This document shows positions 14,100-23,340 of a stretch of DNA of 64,000 bases, piece after piece. Position 1 is the first letter of the stretch. Each line of letters begins with the position of its first letter. The DNA comes from Bacteroidota bacterium. Lineage in GTDB: Bacteria; Bacteroidota; Bacteroidia; Chitinophagales; Chitinophagaceae. The stretch is from positions 372,001-436,000 of the forward strand of contig JAIUNW010000001.1 of the NCBI GenBank assembly GCA_020161535.1, in the 5' to 3' direction. The notes under the pieces are model-generated. The model made no database searches. It was not told the DNA's origin and saw nothing but the letters and a program-made list of their open reading frames with translations. Both the position numbers and the translations under genes were made by a program.

Positions 14100-16484
14100 T
14101 TGCCCACCAACCCAACATACAGACAATTACTGGCCTTAGGCCTCTGTTTGATTTGCTGCTGGGTGGGTACCGGCTGCAAGGTTATTAAAAATTATCCCAC
14201 CGATAAACCCTTTGTTTACGAGACCAATATCAAACTGATCTCCAAACTCTCTCAATCAGAACGGGTCGATCTTCGCAATAAACTGCTCAACCAGGTCGAC
14301 GATAGCCTGCAGGCCCGATGGGTACAAAAAGCCTTCGTGCAACAAACCCTGAAAAATCCGCCGGTATTTGACACGGTGAAAGTTACCAAATCACTGGTGT
14401 ACCTGAACGACTTACTCCGGGCCAATGGATATATGTACGGACAACTGAGCTGGGACAGCAGCCTCGTTTTGGTACCAGAGAAAAACCAGCAGCGCGTTAT
14501 CGTAGATTTTACTGTTAATACGGGTCCTGTCATGACCCTTGATTCCGTTGTGTATGATTTGCGCGACAGCACCCTACAGGCTTTGGCCCTCGCCAACAGC
14601 AGTGCCAGTGCCTTAAAGCCGGGTATCCCCTATACGAAAGAAAAAATCGCCGGCGAAATCAACCGCCTGATCGACGTGTACCATAACAATGGTTTTCTGC
14701 GGATGACCCGCGAAGATATTTATGCTGAAGTGGACACGCTGGTCGCGGGATTGCTTGACCCCGGTCTCGATCCCTTTGAACAAGCGCGCCTGTTGGAAGA
14801 AATGCAGAAGCGCCGGGAATCGCCCCGCATTGATGTGCGTTTCCGCCAACGCGGACTGGAAAACCCCGATCATGTTCGCCAGTTTCATTTTGGCACTGTA
14901 CATATCTATCCTGATCTCCAACTATTGCAAGACAGCAGCCTGCTCAACTTGGATACCATTCGTCGGGGACGCGTTCGGATATATCAGTATGAGAATACGT
15001 TTAAACCGAATTTCCTGACCCGCAACAACCAGATCAAACCGGGTGCTTTGTACAAGGAACAAAGTGTCAACAACACGTCCAATGTTTTCAGTCAGATGAG
15101 CGCCTGGAAACAGGTGGGCATCGAACTGGTTCCGCACGACAGCATCGGCATTGTAGACGCCAATATCAGGATGTACATGGCTCGTAAATACAGCCTGGGC
15201 TGGGATTTTGAAGTGAGCTGGAACCAATCTGATTTGAACGCCCCGAGTTTGGGCCAGGTGAGCATCGCACCCAGTTATTTATTTGGTTTGGGGGTTTCCG
15301 GTAGTGTTCAAAACCGCAATGTTGCCCGCCAGTCGATTTCCGCCAATACGGCCCTTCGCTTTGGGGTGGAGCTGGGCAACGGCAAGTATTTGTTCCAGAC
15401 CTTTTTGGCCAACCTCAGTAAGACCTATACCATCCCGAAATTTGTCACCCCCTTCCCCATCAAAGCCGAAAGAAGATTGCCGAGAGCAAGAACCTTCTTG
15501 TCGGGTTCCATTGGCTATACCGATCGCCGCAGTTATTATGCCACGCAAACGGCCAACCTATCAATCGCGTACGATTGGTTAAATAAAAAGAACAGGAACT
15601 GGACCTATAGTCCGCTGAACATTGAATACTTACGACTCAATGAAACACCCTGGTTGAGCGACCTGTTTAATTCCATTCCCAACCTACGCAATATATTTTC
15701 CGACGGTCTCATCATCAGCCAAAACCTGGTGATGCAAACTTCCTGGAAGCGCGCCAACCGGCTGTACAGCCTGCGGGGCCGGCTGGATGAAAGCGGCGCT
15801 TTGTTTGGCTTGTTTCCAGAGATTGATATCAAATGGCGGCTGTATCGATTTATCAAGCCCACGGTTGATTTCCGATACCTTAGCACGCAACGAAAAAGTG
15901 CCTGGGCATTCCGGTTTTTCGCCGGCTATGGTTATCCCTATGGCAACCAACGCGATAGTACGGGACAAATCAGCAAAGAGCAAACATTGCCTTTCTTTAA
16001 AGCTTTTTATGCCGGCGGCCCCAATAGTATGCGCGGCTGGCAGATCCGGCAACTTGGGCCGGGTTCTACCACCTATTTTACCAACAATGCCGACCGGAAA
16101 AACATCGATCGATTTGCCGACATTCAGCTCGAAGCCAACGTAGAATACCGTTTTGATGTTGCTACTATTTTTGGGTTCAAAGTGAAGAGCGCTTTGTTTG
16201 CAGATGTCGGCAATATCTGGTACCGGAATAATATGGGCAATCCTGACCTGGACGATGCTGTATTTTCTCTCAAGCACCTATACCGGGATATCGCGATGGA
16301 TGCAGGTACCAGTTTGCGATTTGATTTCAACTATTTCCTGATCCGCTTTGACTGGGCCTACAAAGTCAAGAACCCACAGTATGCTGCCTACAAAAATGGT
16401 TGGTTCTACGATGCGGGTTTGTTCAAAGGCACTACCAACCTGCTCAAAGGACAGTTCCAATTGGGTATCAACTATCCGTTTTAA
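14100..16484 (+). CDS. TamL, lipoprotein TamA/BamA-family outer membrane assembly factor
   Basis: It belongs to the Omp85 superfamily. POTRA-like periplasmic domains (about residues 60-360) precede a C-terminal 16-strand barrel (about 400-794) with the family motifs AFYAGGPNSMRGWQIRQLGPG and, at the end, LKGQFQLGINYPF with a terminal aromatic. In Bacteroidota the TamA homologue is often a lipoprotein (TamL), and here the N-terminus LALGLCLICCWVGTGCK carries a lipobox-like VGTGC. The start is uncertain: the open frame reaches back to 14034, overlapping the divergent methyltransferase. The TTG at 14100 places a short n-region before the hydrophobic stretch. No tamB-like gene is adjacent. Confidence 0.87.
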   Translation: MPTNPTYRQLLALGLCLICCWVGTGCKVIKNYPTDKPFVYETNIKLISKLSQSERVDLRNKLLNQVDDSLQARWVQKAFVQQTLKNPPVFDTVKVTKSLVYLNDLLRANGYMYGQLSWDSSLVLVPEKNQQRVIVDFTVNTGPVMTLDSVVYDLRDSTLQALALANSSASALKPGIPYTKEKIAGEINRLIDVYHNNGFLRMTREDIYAEVDTLVAGLLDPGLDPFEQARLLEEMQKRRESPRIDVRFRQRGLENPDHVRQFHFGTVHIYPDLQLLQDSSLLNLDTIRRGRVRIYQYENTFKPNFLTRNNQIKPGALYKEQSVNNTSNVFSQMSAWKQVGIELVPHDSIGIVDANIRMYMARKYSLGWDFEVSWNQSDLNAPSLGQVSIAPSYLFGLGVSGSVQNRNVARQSISANTALRFGVELGNGKYLFQTFLANLSKTYTIPKFVTPFPIKAERRLPRARTFLSGSIGYTDRRSYYATQTANLSIAYDWLNKKNRNWTYSPLNIEYLRLNETPWLSDLFNSIPNLRNIFSDGLIISQNLVMQTSWKRANRLYSLRGRLDESGALFGLFPEIDIKWRLYRFIKPTVDFRYLSTQRKSAWAFRFFAGYGYPYGNQRDSTGQISKEQTLPFFKAFYAGGPNSMRGWQIRQLGPGSTTYFTNNADRKNIDRFADIQLEANVEYRFDVATIFGFKVKSALFADVGNIWYRNNMGNPDLDDAVFSLKHLYRDIAMDAGTSLRFDFNYFLIRFDWAYKVKNPQYAAYKNGWFYDAGLFKGTTNLLKGQFQLGINYPF

Positions 16485-17130
16485 GTACAGCGTCGGGGGT
16501 GATTGCTTCATCTACCGTAAAGGCGCCGATCCTGGTACGACGCAGGGCACTGAGATAACCACCTACGCCCAATGCAGCCCCCAGGTCATTGGCCAAACTG
16601 CGTATATAGGTGCCCGTTGAACATACCACCCGGAAATCAATTTCAGGCAAGGCGAAACGAGTAATGTCGAACGCATAAATGGTCACCGGTCGAGGTTCCA
16701 ATTGCACCTCCTTGCCTTTTCGAGCCAGTTCATATACGCGCTTGCCATTTATTTTGATGGCAGAATGGGCCGGCGGCACCTGTGCTATCGGGCCGACGAA
16801 GGCTAGTAGCGCTTTTTGGATATCCGTTTCCGTTAGGTGATCGGTTGACTTAACCTGTTCTGGCACCGATTCGAGGTCGTAGGTAGGGGTGCAGGCACCC
16901 AAAGTAATGGTACCGGTGTATTCCTTTTCCTGCGCCATGAATTCATTGATCTTCTTGGTGAATTTGCCGGTACAAACAATTAACAACCCCGTAGCCAGCG
17001 GGTCGAGGGTGCCGGCATGTCCCACTTTTTTAATCTTTATCTGGTTGCGAATTTTGCGCACCACATCGAACGAGGTCCAATCCAATGGTTTGTCGATCAA
17101 TAATACCCGGCCTTCTTCAAATGAGTTCAT
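16468..17130 (-). CDS. truB: tRNA pseudouridine-55 synthase
   Basis: It isomerises uridine 55 in the T-loop of tRNAs. The 220-residue product shows LLIDKPLDWTSFDVV, KKVGHAGTLDPLATGLL with the catalytic Asp, and KEYTGTITLG. Further on are PPAHSAIKINGKRVYELARKG and STGTYIRSLANDLG. It is a short TruB without a long C-terminal PUA-type extension, as is usual outside proteobacteria. The end overlaps tamL convergently by 17 bases. It follows the M48 peptidase gene by 14 bases but also has its own -7 box (TACCTTCG, 17136-17143) ending 5 bases before the ATG. Confidence 0.95.
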   Translation of the reverse strand: MNSFEEGRVLLIDKPLDWTSFDVVRKIRNQIKIKKVGHAGTLDPLATGLLIVCTGKFTKKINEFMAQEKEYTGTITLGACTPTYDLESVPEQVKSTDHLTETDIQKALLAFVGPIAQVPPAHSAIKINGKRVYELARKGKEVQLEPRPVTIYAFDITRFALPEIDFRVVCSTGTYIRSLANDLGAALGVGGYLSALRRTRIGAFTVDEAITPDAVLKTDS

Positions 17131-17135
17131 CGCGG

Positions 17136-17143
17136 CGAAGGTA
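17136..17143 (-). promoter_or_regulatory. -7 box of truB
   Basis: TACCTTCG on the minus strand lies between the M48 stop codon and truB. It predicts an internal, probably leaderless, truB transcript. The -33 element is not clear. Confidence 0.45.
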
Positions 17144-17144
17144 A

Positions 17145-18215
17145 TTAATTAGAAACACCTGCTTTCAATGCCTCCCAATCGGCCTGCAATCGTGACGAGA
17201 TGGGTTCTTTCAATGGATGTTTTTTCACAAAATCAAGCGCTTCGGTTTTGCGCTTAGCGGTCAGCGGATGGGTGCTTAGAAAGCCCGGCAGGCTGCGTCC
17301 AGTTTCGGCTGCCTGCAATCGGTCCATCAACATAGCCATCCCTTGCGGATTCACCCCATTGGCGATCATGCGCTCCATGCCTTTTTCATCGGCATCTTTT
17401 TCGAGTTGACGAGAATAGGAAAGTCCCTGGAGCATATCTGCCCGGCTAACAATGGCGCCGCCAATAGAGCCCATATCACCAAAGACCATCGACAATATCA
17501 TGCCGCCGGTCATTTGCCGCAATATGCTGCGTAAGCTGTGTCGTTCATTGATATGGCTCGACTCATGCCCCAACAACGCAACCAATTCTTCTGGTTGTTG
17601 CAATTGTTGCAGGATGCCTTTATACACGACGATATGGCCGCCGGGCACCGCGAATGCATTCACCACAGTATCATCCACCACGGTAAATGACAATTTGTAT
17701 TTATCACTCAGGTCCAGATCGCCGGCAAAATTGTTTAGGAGCTGGGTCGCTTTGGTATCAATTTTTTCGTCGGCGATCAGGTTGTTGAACATCATTTCCC
17801 CCAACTCCGCTTCTTTTTGCGGGGAAATAAACTGTAATGTAAAACCTGCTATCGTCGCCACCAGCAATAAGTAGATGCCGGCCAATATCGCCAGGCCACC
17901 GATGATGGCCAGGGGCCATTTTAGTTTTGCACGAAATGATTGTGGTCGACGCCGCATACCGGTATGTTCCAGCAATTCATTCAACAAAGGATGTGTTCGC
18001 GAAACCTCCAGGTGCCGGCTGCCATCGGCCAATAAAGAAAACCGAACATAGCTATTGTCGTCCGACAGATAACGTACATCATTAAACGCAAAAGCAGACA
18101 CAAAACTATTGGTACCGGCCGCATACAATTGCACTGCCCGCTGAAAAATCAGCAGCTTCACCGGTAGCGGTGCTTCGTTTCCATTAAAATAAATCACGGT
18201 ATCATCAGCACTCAT
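17145..18215 (-). CDS. M48-family membrane metallopeptidase
   Basis: A zinc peptidase of 356 residues. An N-terminal cytoplasmic stretch of about 95 residues is followed by one TM (about 97-125, WPLAIIGGLAILAGIYLLLVA), then the peptidase domain with HESSH inside LLGHESSHINERHS. The third zinc ligand is expected in the RQLEKDADEKGMERM helix. FAVPGGHIVVYKG before the zinc helix is typical of M48 proteins such as BepA and Oma1. A role in envelope quality control fits the family. Its ATG overlaps the DUF58 stop codon by 4 bases (ATGA), so it is coupled to the MoxR/DUF58 operon and is probably the operon's peptidase component. Confidence 0.9.
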   Translation of the reverse strand: MSADDTVIYFNGNEAPLPVKLLIFQRAVQLYAAGTNSFVSAFAFNDVRYLSDDNSYVRFSLLADGSRHLEVSRTHPLLNELLEHTGMRRRPQSFRAKLKWPLAIIGGLAILAGIYLLLVATIAGFTLQFISPQKEAELGEMMFNNLIADEKIDTKATQLLNNFAGDLDLSDKYKLSFTVVDDTVVNAFAVPGGHIVVYKGILQQLQQPEELVALLGHESSHINERHSLRSILRQMTGGMILSMVFGDMGSIGGAIVSRADMLQGLSYSRQLEKDADEKGMERMIANGVNPQGMAMLMDRLQAAETGRSLPGFLSTHPLTAKRKTEALDFVKKHPLKEPISSRLQADWEALKAGVSN

Positions 18216-19558
18216 ATCATTTGCCGGGATTTCAATTCGAGGTATTTATTAATCGTGTGAATGGTCACCTGTTTAGGCGTTGTCAACAAGCCCATAATGC
18301 CATGCCTTTGCAATTCTTTTAATACCTGGCGTTTTTCCTGCCTGAATTTTTCGGCAATGGTTTTTATATAAAGCCCTTCCATTGTATCAACATTTGGTTG
18401 GACCAATTCGTTCAGTCCGGTGTTTTCAAAAAATATAACCAGCACCAAATGCTGCTTGGCCAACTGTCGAATATAGGGCAATTGCCGGTCGAGCGAGGAA
18501 ATCGATTCAAAATTCGTAAACAAAACCAGCAGGCTGCGCTGGTGAACCTGCGACCTCACTGTCAGTTGCAGTTTTTCAAAATCACTGTCCATAAAACCGG
18601 TTTGCTGGTTGTACAGCATGTCCATGATTCGGTTCATCTGGCGACTCCTTTTCTCTGCCGGCAACAGCTCCGTGTTTTTATCATCGAAACAAATCACGCC
18701 GGCTTTGTCGTGCCGAAGCAAGGCCACCTGGCTGAGCAACAAGCAGGCATTAATGGCATATTCTAGCAGGGTCATGCCATCAAAAGGCATTTTCATGGCG
18801 CGGCTCTTGTCGATGACGCAATAAATCTGCTGGCTTCTTTCGTCGGCAAAACTATTCAGCATGAGTTGTCCGCCTTTGCGTGCCGTCGCTTTCCAATTGA
18901 TATTTCTTACATCATCGCCCACCACATATTCGCGCAGTTGTTCAAACTCCAGGCTATGCCCCGATTTTGGTTTTCGCTTATTACCGGCTTCGGCCAATTC
19001 GGTTTCTGTAGCAAGCAACGCATACTTGCGCAATTGGCTAAAGGCCGGCATCACTTTCACCACCTGCTCCATCGGCAGGGTCTGCCGGCGACAAACCAGT
19101 TTCACCGGACTCTTAATAAAAACCTGGATATCGTGAAAAACGTATTCACCCCGGGAAGTGGGTCGTAATTTGTATTGAAGTATTTTTTCCTGGTCGGGCG
19201 CCAACACTGCTTGCAACTTGAAATCGCGCCATTGAAATTGCATGGGCACTTCATCTATTATCTCCAAATCAACCGTAAACGGATAATCATGTTTGACCTC
19301 AAGCGTTACCCCGTTCTCTTCGCCATTGCTGAAGCGATCGTTCAGCAGTCGATGTACAGCAACAGGTGCAGTGCGGTTAAAAAGAATCCAGGAATCCAAC
19401 AACAAAGAGCAGAACAGAAAAAGACTCAACAAGATGGCTGGCCAATACAACCAGGACAGGGCATTGGCAACAAAAAACAGCATGGCCAGTGCGGCCAGGC
19501 CAAGATATAGTCGCCTGGTGAAAAAAAGCTGGTTAAAAAAACGACGAATGATGCGCAT
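18212..19558 (-). CDS. DUF58 domain protein
   Basis: A 448-residue membrane-anchored protein with two N-terminal hydrophobic segments (about 17-60) and a C-terminal cytoplasmic domain. The diagnostic DUF58 segment is LREYVVGDDVRNINWKATAR at about residues 209-228. A von Willebrand A-like fold follows (IYCVIDKSRAM with a MIDAS-like start). DUF58 genes sit next to MoxR ATPases in many bacteria and are thought to act as their partners or substrates; the molecular job is not established. The ATG overlaps the moxR stop codon by one base (TGATG). Confidence 0.92.
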   Translation of the reverse strand: MRIIRRFFNQLFFTRRLYLGLAALAMLFFVANALSWLYWPAILLSLFLFCSLLLDSWILFNRTAPVAVHRLLNDRFSNGEENGVTLEVKHDYPFTVDLEIIDEVPMQFQWRDFKLQAVLAPDQEKILQYKLRPTSRGEYVFHDIQVFIKSPVKLVCRRQTLPMEQVVKVMPAFSQLRKYALLATETELAEAGNKRKPKSGHSLEFEQLREYVVGDDVRNINWKATARKGGQLMLNSFADERSQQIYCVIDKSRAMKMPFDGMTLLEYAINACLLLSQVALLRHDKAGVICFDDKNTELLPAEKRSRQMNRIMDMLYNQQTGFMDSDFEKLQLTVRSQVHQRSLLVLFTNFESISSLDRQLPYIRQLAKQHLVLVIFFENTGLNELVQPNVDTMEGLYIKTIAEKFRQEKRQVLKELQRHGIMGLLTTPKQVTIHTINKYLELKSRQMI

Positions 19559-20493
19559 CAGCGGGGCACTTCAATGTTTTGGATAAGGGCTTTGACAATT
19601 TCATCCACCGTGCCGCCTTCCATTTCTTTTTCAGGCGTGATGATAACCCGGTGGTTCAATACCGATGGCGCCACGTACTGAATGTCTTCGGGTGTGATAA
19701 AATCACGGCCAGCCATGGCAGCAATGGCTTTCGCGGCATTCATGATACCGATGGATGCGCGGGGCGAAGCACCAAGATAAATCGATTTGTGTAAGCGGGT
19801 CTGGTGAACGATTTGGGCAATATAACGCAGCAATTTCTCTTCTACCCGCACCTGGTTCACGGTTTGTCGCAGGGCTAAAATATCACTGGCCGAAATAACC
19901 GGTTGTACCGATTCGAGTGCTTGTTGCAATAGTTGCTGGTCGTGCAATTGTAAAACGCGTACTTCTTCGTCGAGGCTGGGATAGTTGACCAATAGCCGAA
20001 ACAGGAACCGATCCAGTTGTGCTTCGGGCAGGTAATAGGTTCCCTCCTGCTCAATCGGATTCTGCGTAGCAACTACCATGAAAGGATAACCCATCGGGTG
20101 ACTGGTACCATCTACCGTTACCTGTCGTTCTTCCATCACTTCAAATAGCGCCGCCTGTGTTTTGGCAGGTGCCCGGTTGATTTCATCGATCAACACAATA
20201 TTGCTAAAGATGGGGCCCCGTCGAAACTGGAAACTCAGGTCTTTTGGGTGAAAAATACTGGTACCCACCACGTCGCTGGGCATTAGATCGGGCGTGAATT
20301 GTATGCGCGAAAAATCGACTGAAATCGATTTGCTCAGCAATTTCGCCGTGAGGGTTTTGGCCACACCCGGCACGCCTTCTACCAATACATGTCCATCGAC
20401 CAGCATCGCTGCCAGCAACAATTCCACTACCGCGTCCTGCCCTACCAGCACTTTTGCCATTTCGGCTTTCAACCTGTTTACCTGTTCTTCCAT
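19558..20493 (-). CDS. MoxR-family AAA+ ATPase
   Basis: A 311-residue AAA+ protein with Walker A VEGVPGVAKTLTAKLL (GxxGxxKT), Walker B VLIDEINRAPAKTQAALFEVMEE, and sensor 1 in MVVATQNPIEQEGTYYLPEAQLDRFLF, the signature of MoxR proteins. C-terminal lid residues include GASPRASIGIMNAAKA (sensor 2 Arg). MoxR proteins act as chaperone-like ATPases with VWA-type partners; here the neighbouring DUF58 protein is the natural candidate. The gene is translationally coupled on both sides (one-base overlaps with DUF4350 and DUF58). Confidence 0.95.
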   Translation of the reverse strand: MEEQVNRLKAEMAKVLVGQDAVVELLLAAMLVDGHVLVEGVPGVAKTLTAKLLSKSISVDFSRIQFTPDLMPSDVVGTSIFHPKDLSFQFRRGPIFSNIVLIDEINRAPAKTQAALFEVMEERQVTVDGTSHPMGYPFMVVATQNPIEQEGTYYLPEAQLDRFLFRLLVNYPSLDEEVRVLQLHDQQLLQQALESVQPVISASDILALRQTVNQVRVEEKLLRYIAQIVHQTRLHKSIYLGASPRASIGIMNAAKAIAAMAGRDFITPEDIQYVAPSVLNHRVIITPEKEMEGGTVDEIVKALIQNIEVPR

Positions 20494-21695
20494 CAGTTAT
20501 CGTTTTTAAAAAATTGATCAATGGATTGGTTCAGCGCCAACAAATCTGCGTCGCTGATGGTTTGCAAAGCATCTACCTGCCGCACTTGCGCCAGCAAGTG
20601 ACTTACTTCAACAGCCGGCTTGCCTGATTTGTACACCAGTGCCTGTTCAAATACGACCGACCATTCAGCAGGTTGCAGACCATACCGCAGTTTGACCTGC
20701 TCCTTAAATTGCGCTAGCATTTTAATCGACAGATCAGCATTGTCGTGTCGATTAAAATAAAGCCGCCCAACCGTTTTTACAAAATCAACCGAACTATTGG
20801 TCAGTGGATCCAATTCGGGAATGCTGCGTTGTCTTCTTTTTATTTCGCTGATGATATACAAAGCAACAGCCAATAAAGCCAGCGCGATCGACCAACGCAA
20901 GGGTGCTGAGCTGGTCATCGCCTGCCATTGGTTGTGCCCGCTTTGCCTAAATGGGCGGCGGTAATAATCGTCCCAAATAATGGCATCGGTGTTTTCGGGA
21001 AAGAACAGCGCGACCTGATCGTAATATTTTTTATTCTGCTGGTGCAGCAAAAAGAAATTACTCATGGTAAGCGGATTGCTTTGCAACACCCAATGTCCGT
21101 GGCTGGTATCACGTTGGGCAATCATCACCGGTTTGCCATTCCCATCAACTGCCAGGGTTTGCCATTTCGTCGTATCCAATGCACGGAAATAACTGTGTTC
21201 ACTTAAACCCGGATAGGTATAGCTATTGGTATCGGCCGGGGATAATAATTGCGTGCGCAGGCTGGCTTCACCCGAATCGATCGACGATACCTGCAGTTTA
21301 AAACTATCAGTCAATTGCACACCGAAATAACCAGCAGAAATCCAAACGCTGTTGCCCGCATCGGCAAAAGCCGCCACTTTTTCCCATTCATCCGGGCCTG
21401 GGTCGAAATCGGGCGCTATCACCATATAGATTGCTTTGCCCGAATCGCTTTTGATACCGTCTACCAAATAATCCAGTTGCGGCCAATTGCCGTTGTTGAT
21501 CAACGCGGGACTTTCTGTATTCACCAACACGGTTGCCAATGGAAAAATCCAGTCCAATTGTTCATACGCATACCAGGCACCGTAGGGATTTTTATCTATT
21601 TTGTTCAGCGTGATATTCCGGTTCAGCGTTTTCTTGCAAGCCGGCAGGCAGGCGAACAAGCAGCAAGACAATACTATGGTCAGCAGCTTTTTCAC
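20493..21695 (-). CDS. DUF4350 lipoprotein-like membrane protein
   Basis: A 400-residue protein that starts with a GTG: the frame reads GTG AAA AAG CTG, and GTGA overlaps the stop codon of the upstream gene. The N-terminus MKKLLTIVLSCCLFACLPACK has a lipobox-like LPAC. A periplasmic domain similar to DUF4350 (KNPYGAWYAYEQL, then a Rossmann-like stretch YMVIAPDFDPGPDEW and AGNSVWISAGYFG) is followed by one TM (about 267-286) and a cytoplasmic tail of about 110 residues. The function is unknown. It is conserved next to moxR in this gene order. Confidence 0.85.
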   Translation of the reverse strand: MKKLLTIVLSCCLFACLPACKKTLNRNITLNKIDKNPYGAWYAYEQLDWIFPLATVLVNTESPALINNGNWPQLDYLVDGIKSDSGKAIYMVIAPDFDPGPDEWEKVAAFADAGNSVWISAGYFGVQLTDSFKLQVSSIDSGEASLRTQLLSPADTNSYTYPGLSEHSYFRALDTTKWQTLAVDGNGKPVMIAQRDTSHGHWVLQSNPLTMSNFFLLHQQNKKYYDQVALFFPENTDAIIWDDYYRRPFRQSGHNQWQAMTSSAPLRWSIALALLAVALYIISEIKRRQRSIPELDPLTNSSVDFVKTVGRLYFNRHDNADLSIKMLAQFKEQVKLRYGLQPAEWSVVFEQALVYKSGKPAVEVSHLLAQVRQVDALQTISDADLLALNQSIDQFFKNDN

Positions 21696-22336
21696 GGAAG
21701 CTGTTTATTGAAGTCGACAAATTGCTGGCGAAACTGTTGGTACTCGTCGGCTGCCACCGGCATACTGCCATACCATACCCTTTCAAACAAACGGGTGAGT
21801 TGCAAAAAAGAAGGCTGCCATTTTTGTTTCTTCACTTGTTCCAGGTAGTCGCGGTTGGTGCCATCTACGCGCCATTGAATCCAGTTGCCTTCTTTCAGGC
21901 GCGTCAGCGTCGCCAAAAATTGAAAGCGAATCGCCGAACGAAAATCAGCCCTTTGTTCGGCATCGGCTATAAACAAATGGTAGTCGATCTCCTGCGGCAA
22001 AAGTTCTGCTTCTTTTTTCAACCGCGCACCTTTGCTGGTAAATAGTTGCAAGCGGTTTTGCAACAGCATGCGGATAAATATATATACCAGCAGCGCCGCC
22101 AGCAGCACAATCAACAGCGTGCGAAACAAACGAGCCGACAAAAATTTTGATAATAGAATGTCGATAAAAGAAGGTTCTGTTATCTCTGTTTGCCAATAGC
22201 TGGGGTCATTGGCGTAAGCGAACGTTTTGGTTGATTGCAAGGAATCGACCATCGGCTGGGGCACTTCAAGGGCATTCTGCGCAAAAGCCAGGGTACAGCA
22301 TCCTATCAACAGCAGCAATAGCCAGGCCTTCTTCAT
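21692..22336 (-). CDS. DUF4129 domain membrane protein
   Basis: A 214-residue protein with an N-terminal signal-like segment (KKAWLLLLLIGCCTLAFAQ), one TM at about residues 73-93 (TLLIVLLAALLVYIF) and a C-terminal cytoplasmic DUF4129 region. That region contains DFRSAIRFQFLATLTRL, WRVDGTNRDYLEQV and TRLFERVWYG. Its role is unknown. Its ATG overlaps the SpoIIM-like stop by 4 bases and its stop overlaps the DUF4350 start by 4 bases. Confidence 0.87.
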   Translation of the reverse strand: MKKAWLLLLLIGCCTLAFAQNALEVPQPMVDSLQSTKTFAYANDPSYWQTEITEPSFIDILLSKFLSARLFRTLLIVLLAALLVYIFIRMLLQNRLQLFTSKGARLKKEAELLPQEIDYHLFIADAEQRADFRSAIRFQFLATLTRLKEGNWIQWRVDGTNRDYLEQVKKQKWQPSFLQLTRLFERVWYGSMPVAADEYQQFRQQFVDFNKQLP

Positions 22337-23283
22337 TGGTCTTTTTGTTTAGTGTGAACTTTTGCCGGATACCAAATAAAATACCAACAGATAAACAACA
22401 GGGAGGCAGCTAAAATAAAAATGCTGAATGCCAGGGGCATCTCGGTGTAACGGGTGATGAATCCTTCCAACAAGGCGGCCGCCAGAAAAACAGGCACCAA
22501 TCCCAGCACAATCTTCACCCCATCGCGCGCAGCTTCTTTCAACACTTTCAGTCTTGGATAGGTACCCGGAAATAAAATGCTTCGGCCAATCACGAATCCG
22601 GCGCCACCGGCAATCACAATCGCTGATATTTCGAGCGTACCGTGAATCCATATCACCAATACTGAAGGCCAGCCCAAGCCCTTTGCAAAAAAATAATATT
22701 GAAAAGCACCGAGCATAAATCCATTTTGAAACAACATATACAAAGTGCCGATGCCAGCAAAAAAGCCGGAGATAAACATCATAAACGCCACCCTGATATT
22801 GTTGTACGCAATGGCCGAAAACATGCCCATCGCATCACCATCTTTATACACACCAAACGGATCACCATTGGCAATATTTTCTTCGGTCATGTCAACATAG
22901 CCATCGCCCAACACGCCCCGTACAAACTGGTCGTCGTTGGCCGCTGAAAAGGCGGCTATCAAACAGAAACTAAGAAATAAACAAAGAGAATAAAAAAGTG
23001 CCCGCCGGTGTTTATACACCACCAGTGGCAATTCAGTTTTGAAGAATTGCAACACGCGCGATCGGTCTTCTTTTTTGTTCCGGTAAATGCCCAGGTAAAT
23101 GCGCGAAGCCAGGTGGTTCAGGTAGTCAGTAACCCGGCTATGCGGATAGAAGGTTTTGGCATAACCAAGGTCGTTCACCAGCTCGGTGAACTGCCTGGCC
23201 ATTTCATCGGGATCCATGCCAGAAGCATTTTCAACCTGCTTCCACTTATCCATATTTTTCTGGAGAAATTTTCCTTCTCGCAT
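22333..23283 (-). CDS. Stage II sporulation protein M-like (SpoIIM/DUF95) membrane protein
   Basis: A 316-residue polytopic protein. An N-terminal cytoplasmic segment with coil-forming sequence (MDKWKQVENASGMDPDEMARQF) and SRVTDYLNHLASRIYLGIYR precedes about five TMs: near ALFYSLCLFLSFCLIAAFSA, NIRVAFMMFISGFFAGIGTLY, WPSVLVIWIHGTLEISAIVIAG, IVLGLVPVFLAAALLEG and the C-terminal end. HGTLE is the family's conserved intramembrane motif. SpoIIM works in engulfment in spore formers; in Bacteroidota the family is linked with MoxR clusters and has unknown function, with no suggestion of sporulation here. It is the first gene of the operon and divergent from the RDD gene. Confidence 0.88.
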   Translation of the reverse strand: MREGKFLQKNMDKWKQVENASGMDPDEMARQFTELVNDLGYAKTFYPHSRVTDYLNHLASRIYLGIYRNKKEDRSRVLQFFKTELPLVVYKHRRALFYSLCLFLSFCLIAAFSAANDDQFVRGVLGDGYVDMTEENIANGDPFGVYKDGDAMGMFSAIAYNNIRVAFMMFISGFFAGIGTLYMLFQNGFMLGAFQYYFFAKGLGWPSVLVIWIHGTLEISAIVIAGGAGFVIGRSILFPGTYPRLKVLKEAARDGVKIVLGLVPVFLAAALLEGFITRYTEMPLAFSIFILAASLLFICWYFIWYPAKVHTKQKDQ

Positions 23284-23340
23284 AGGTTTCCAATATAAGC
23301 GCTAAATTTTTAATTATTATATTGTTCCGATAATTAAACC

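Noticed and set aside
22333..23283. SpoIIM-like gene as a sign of sporulation
   Set aside because: The family is broad and found in non-sporulating bacteria; its neighbours are MoxR-cluster genes.
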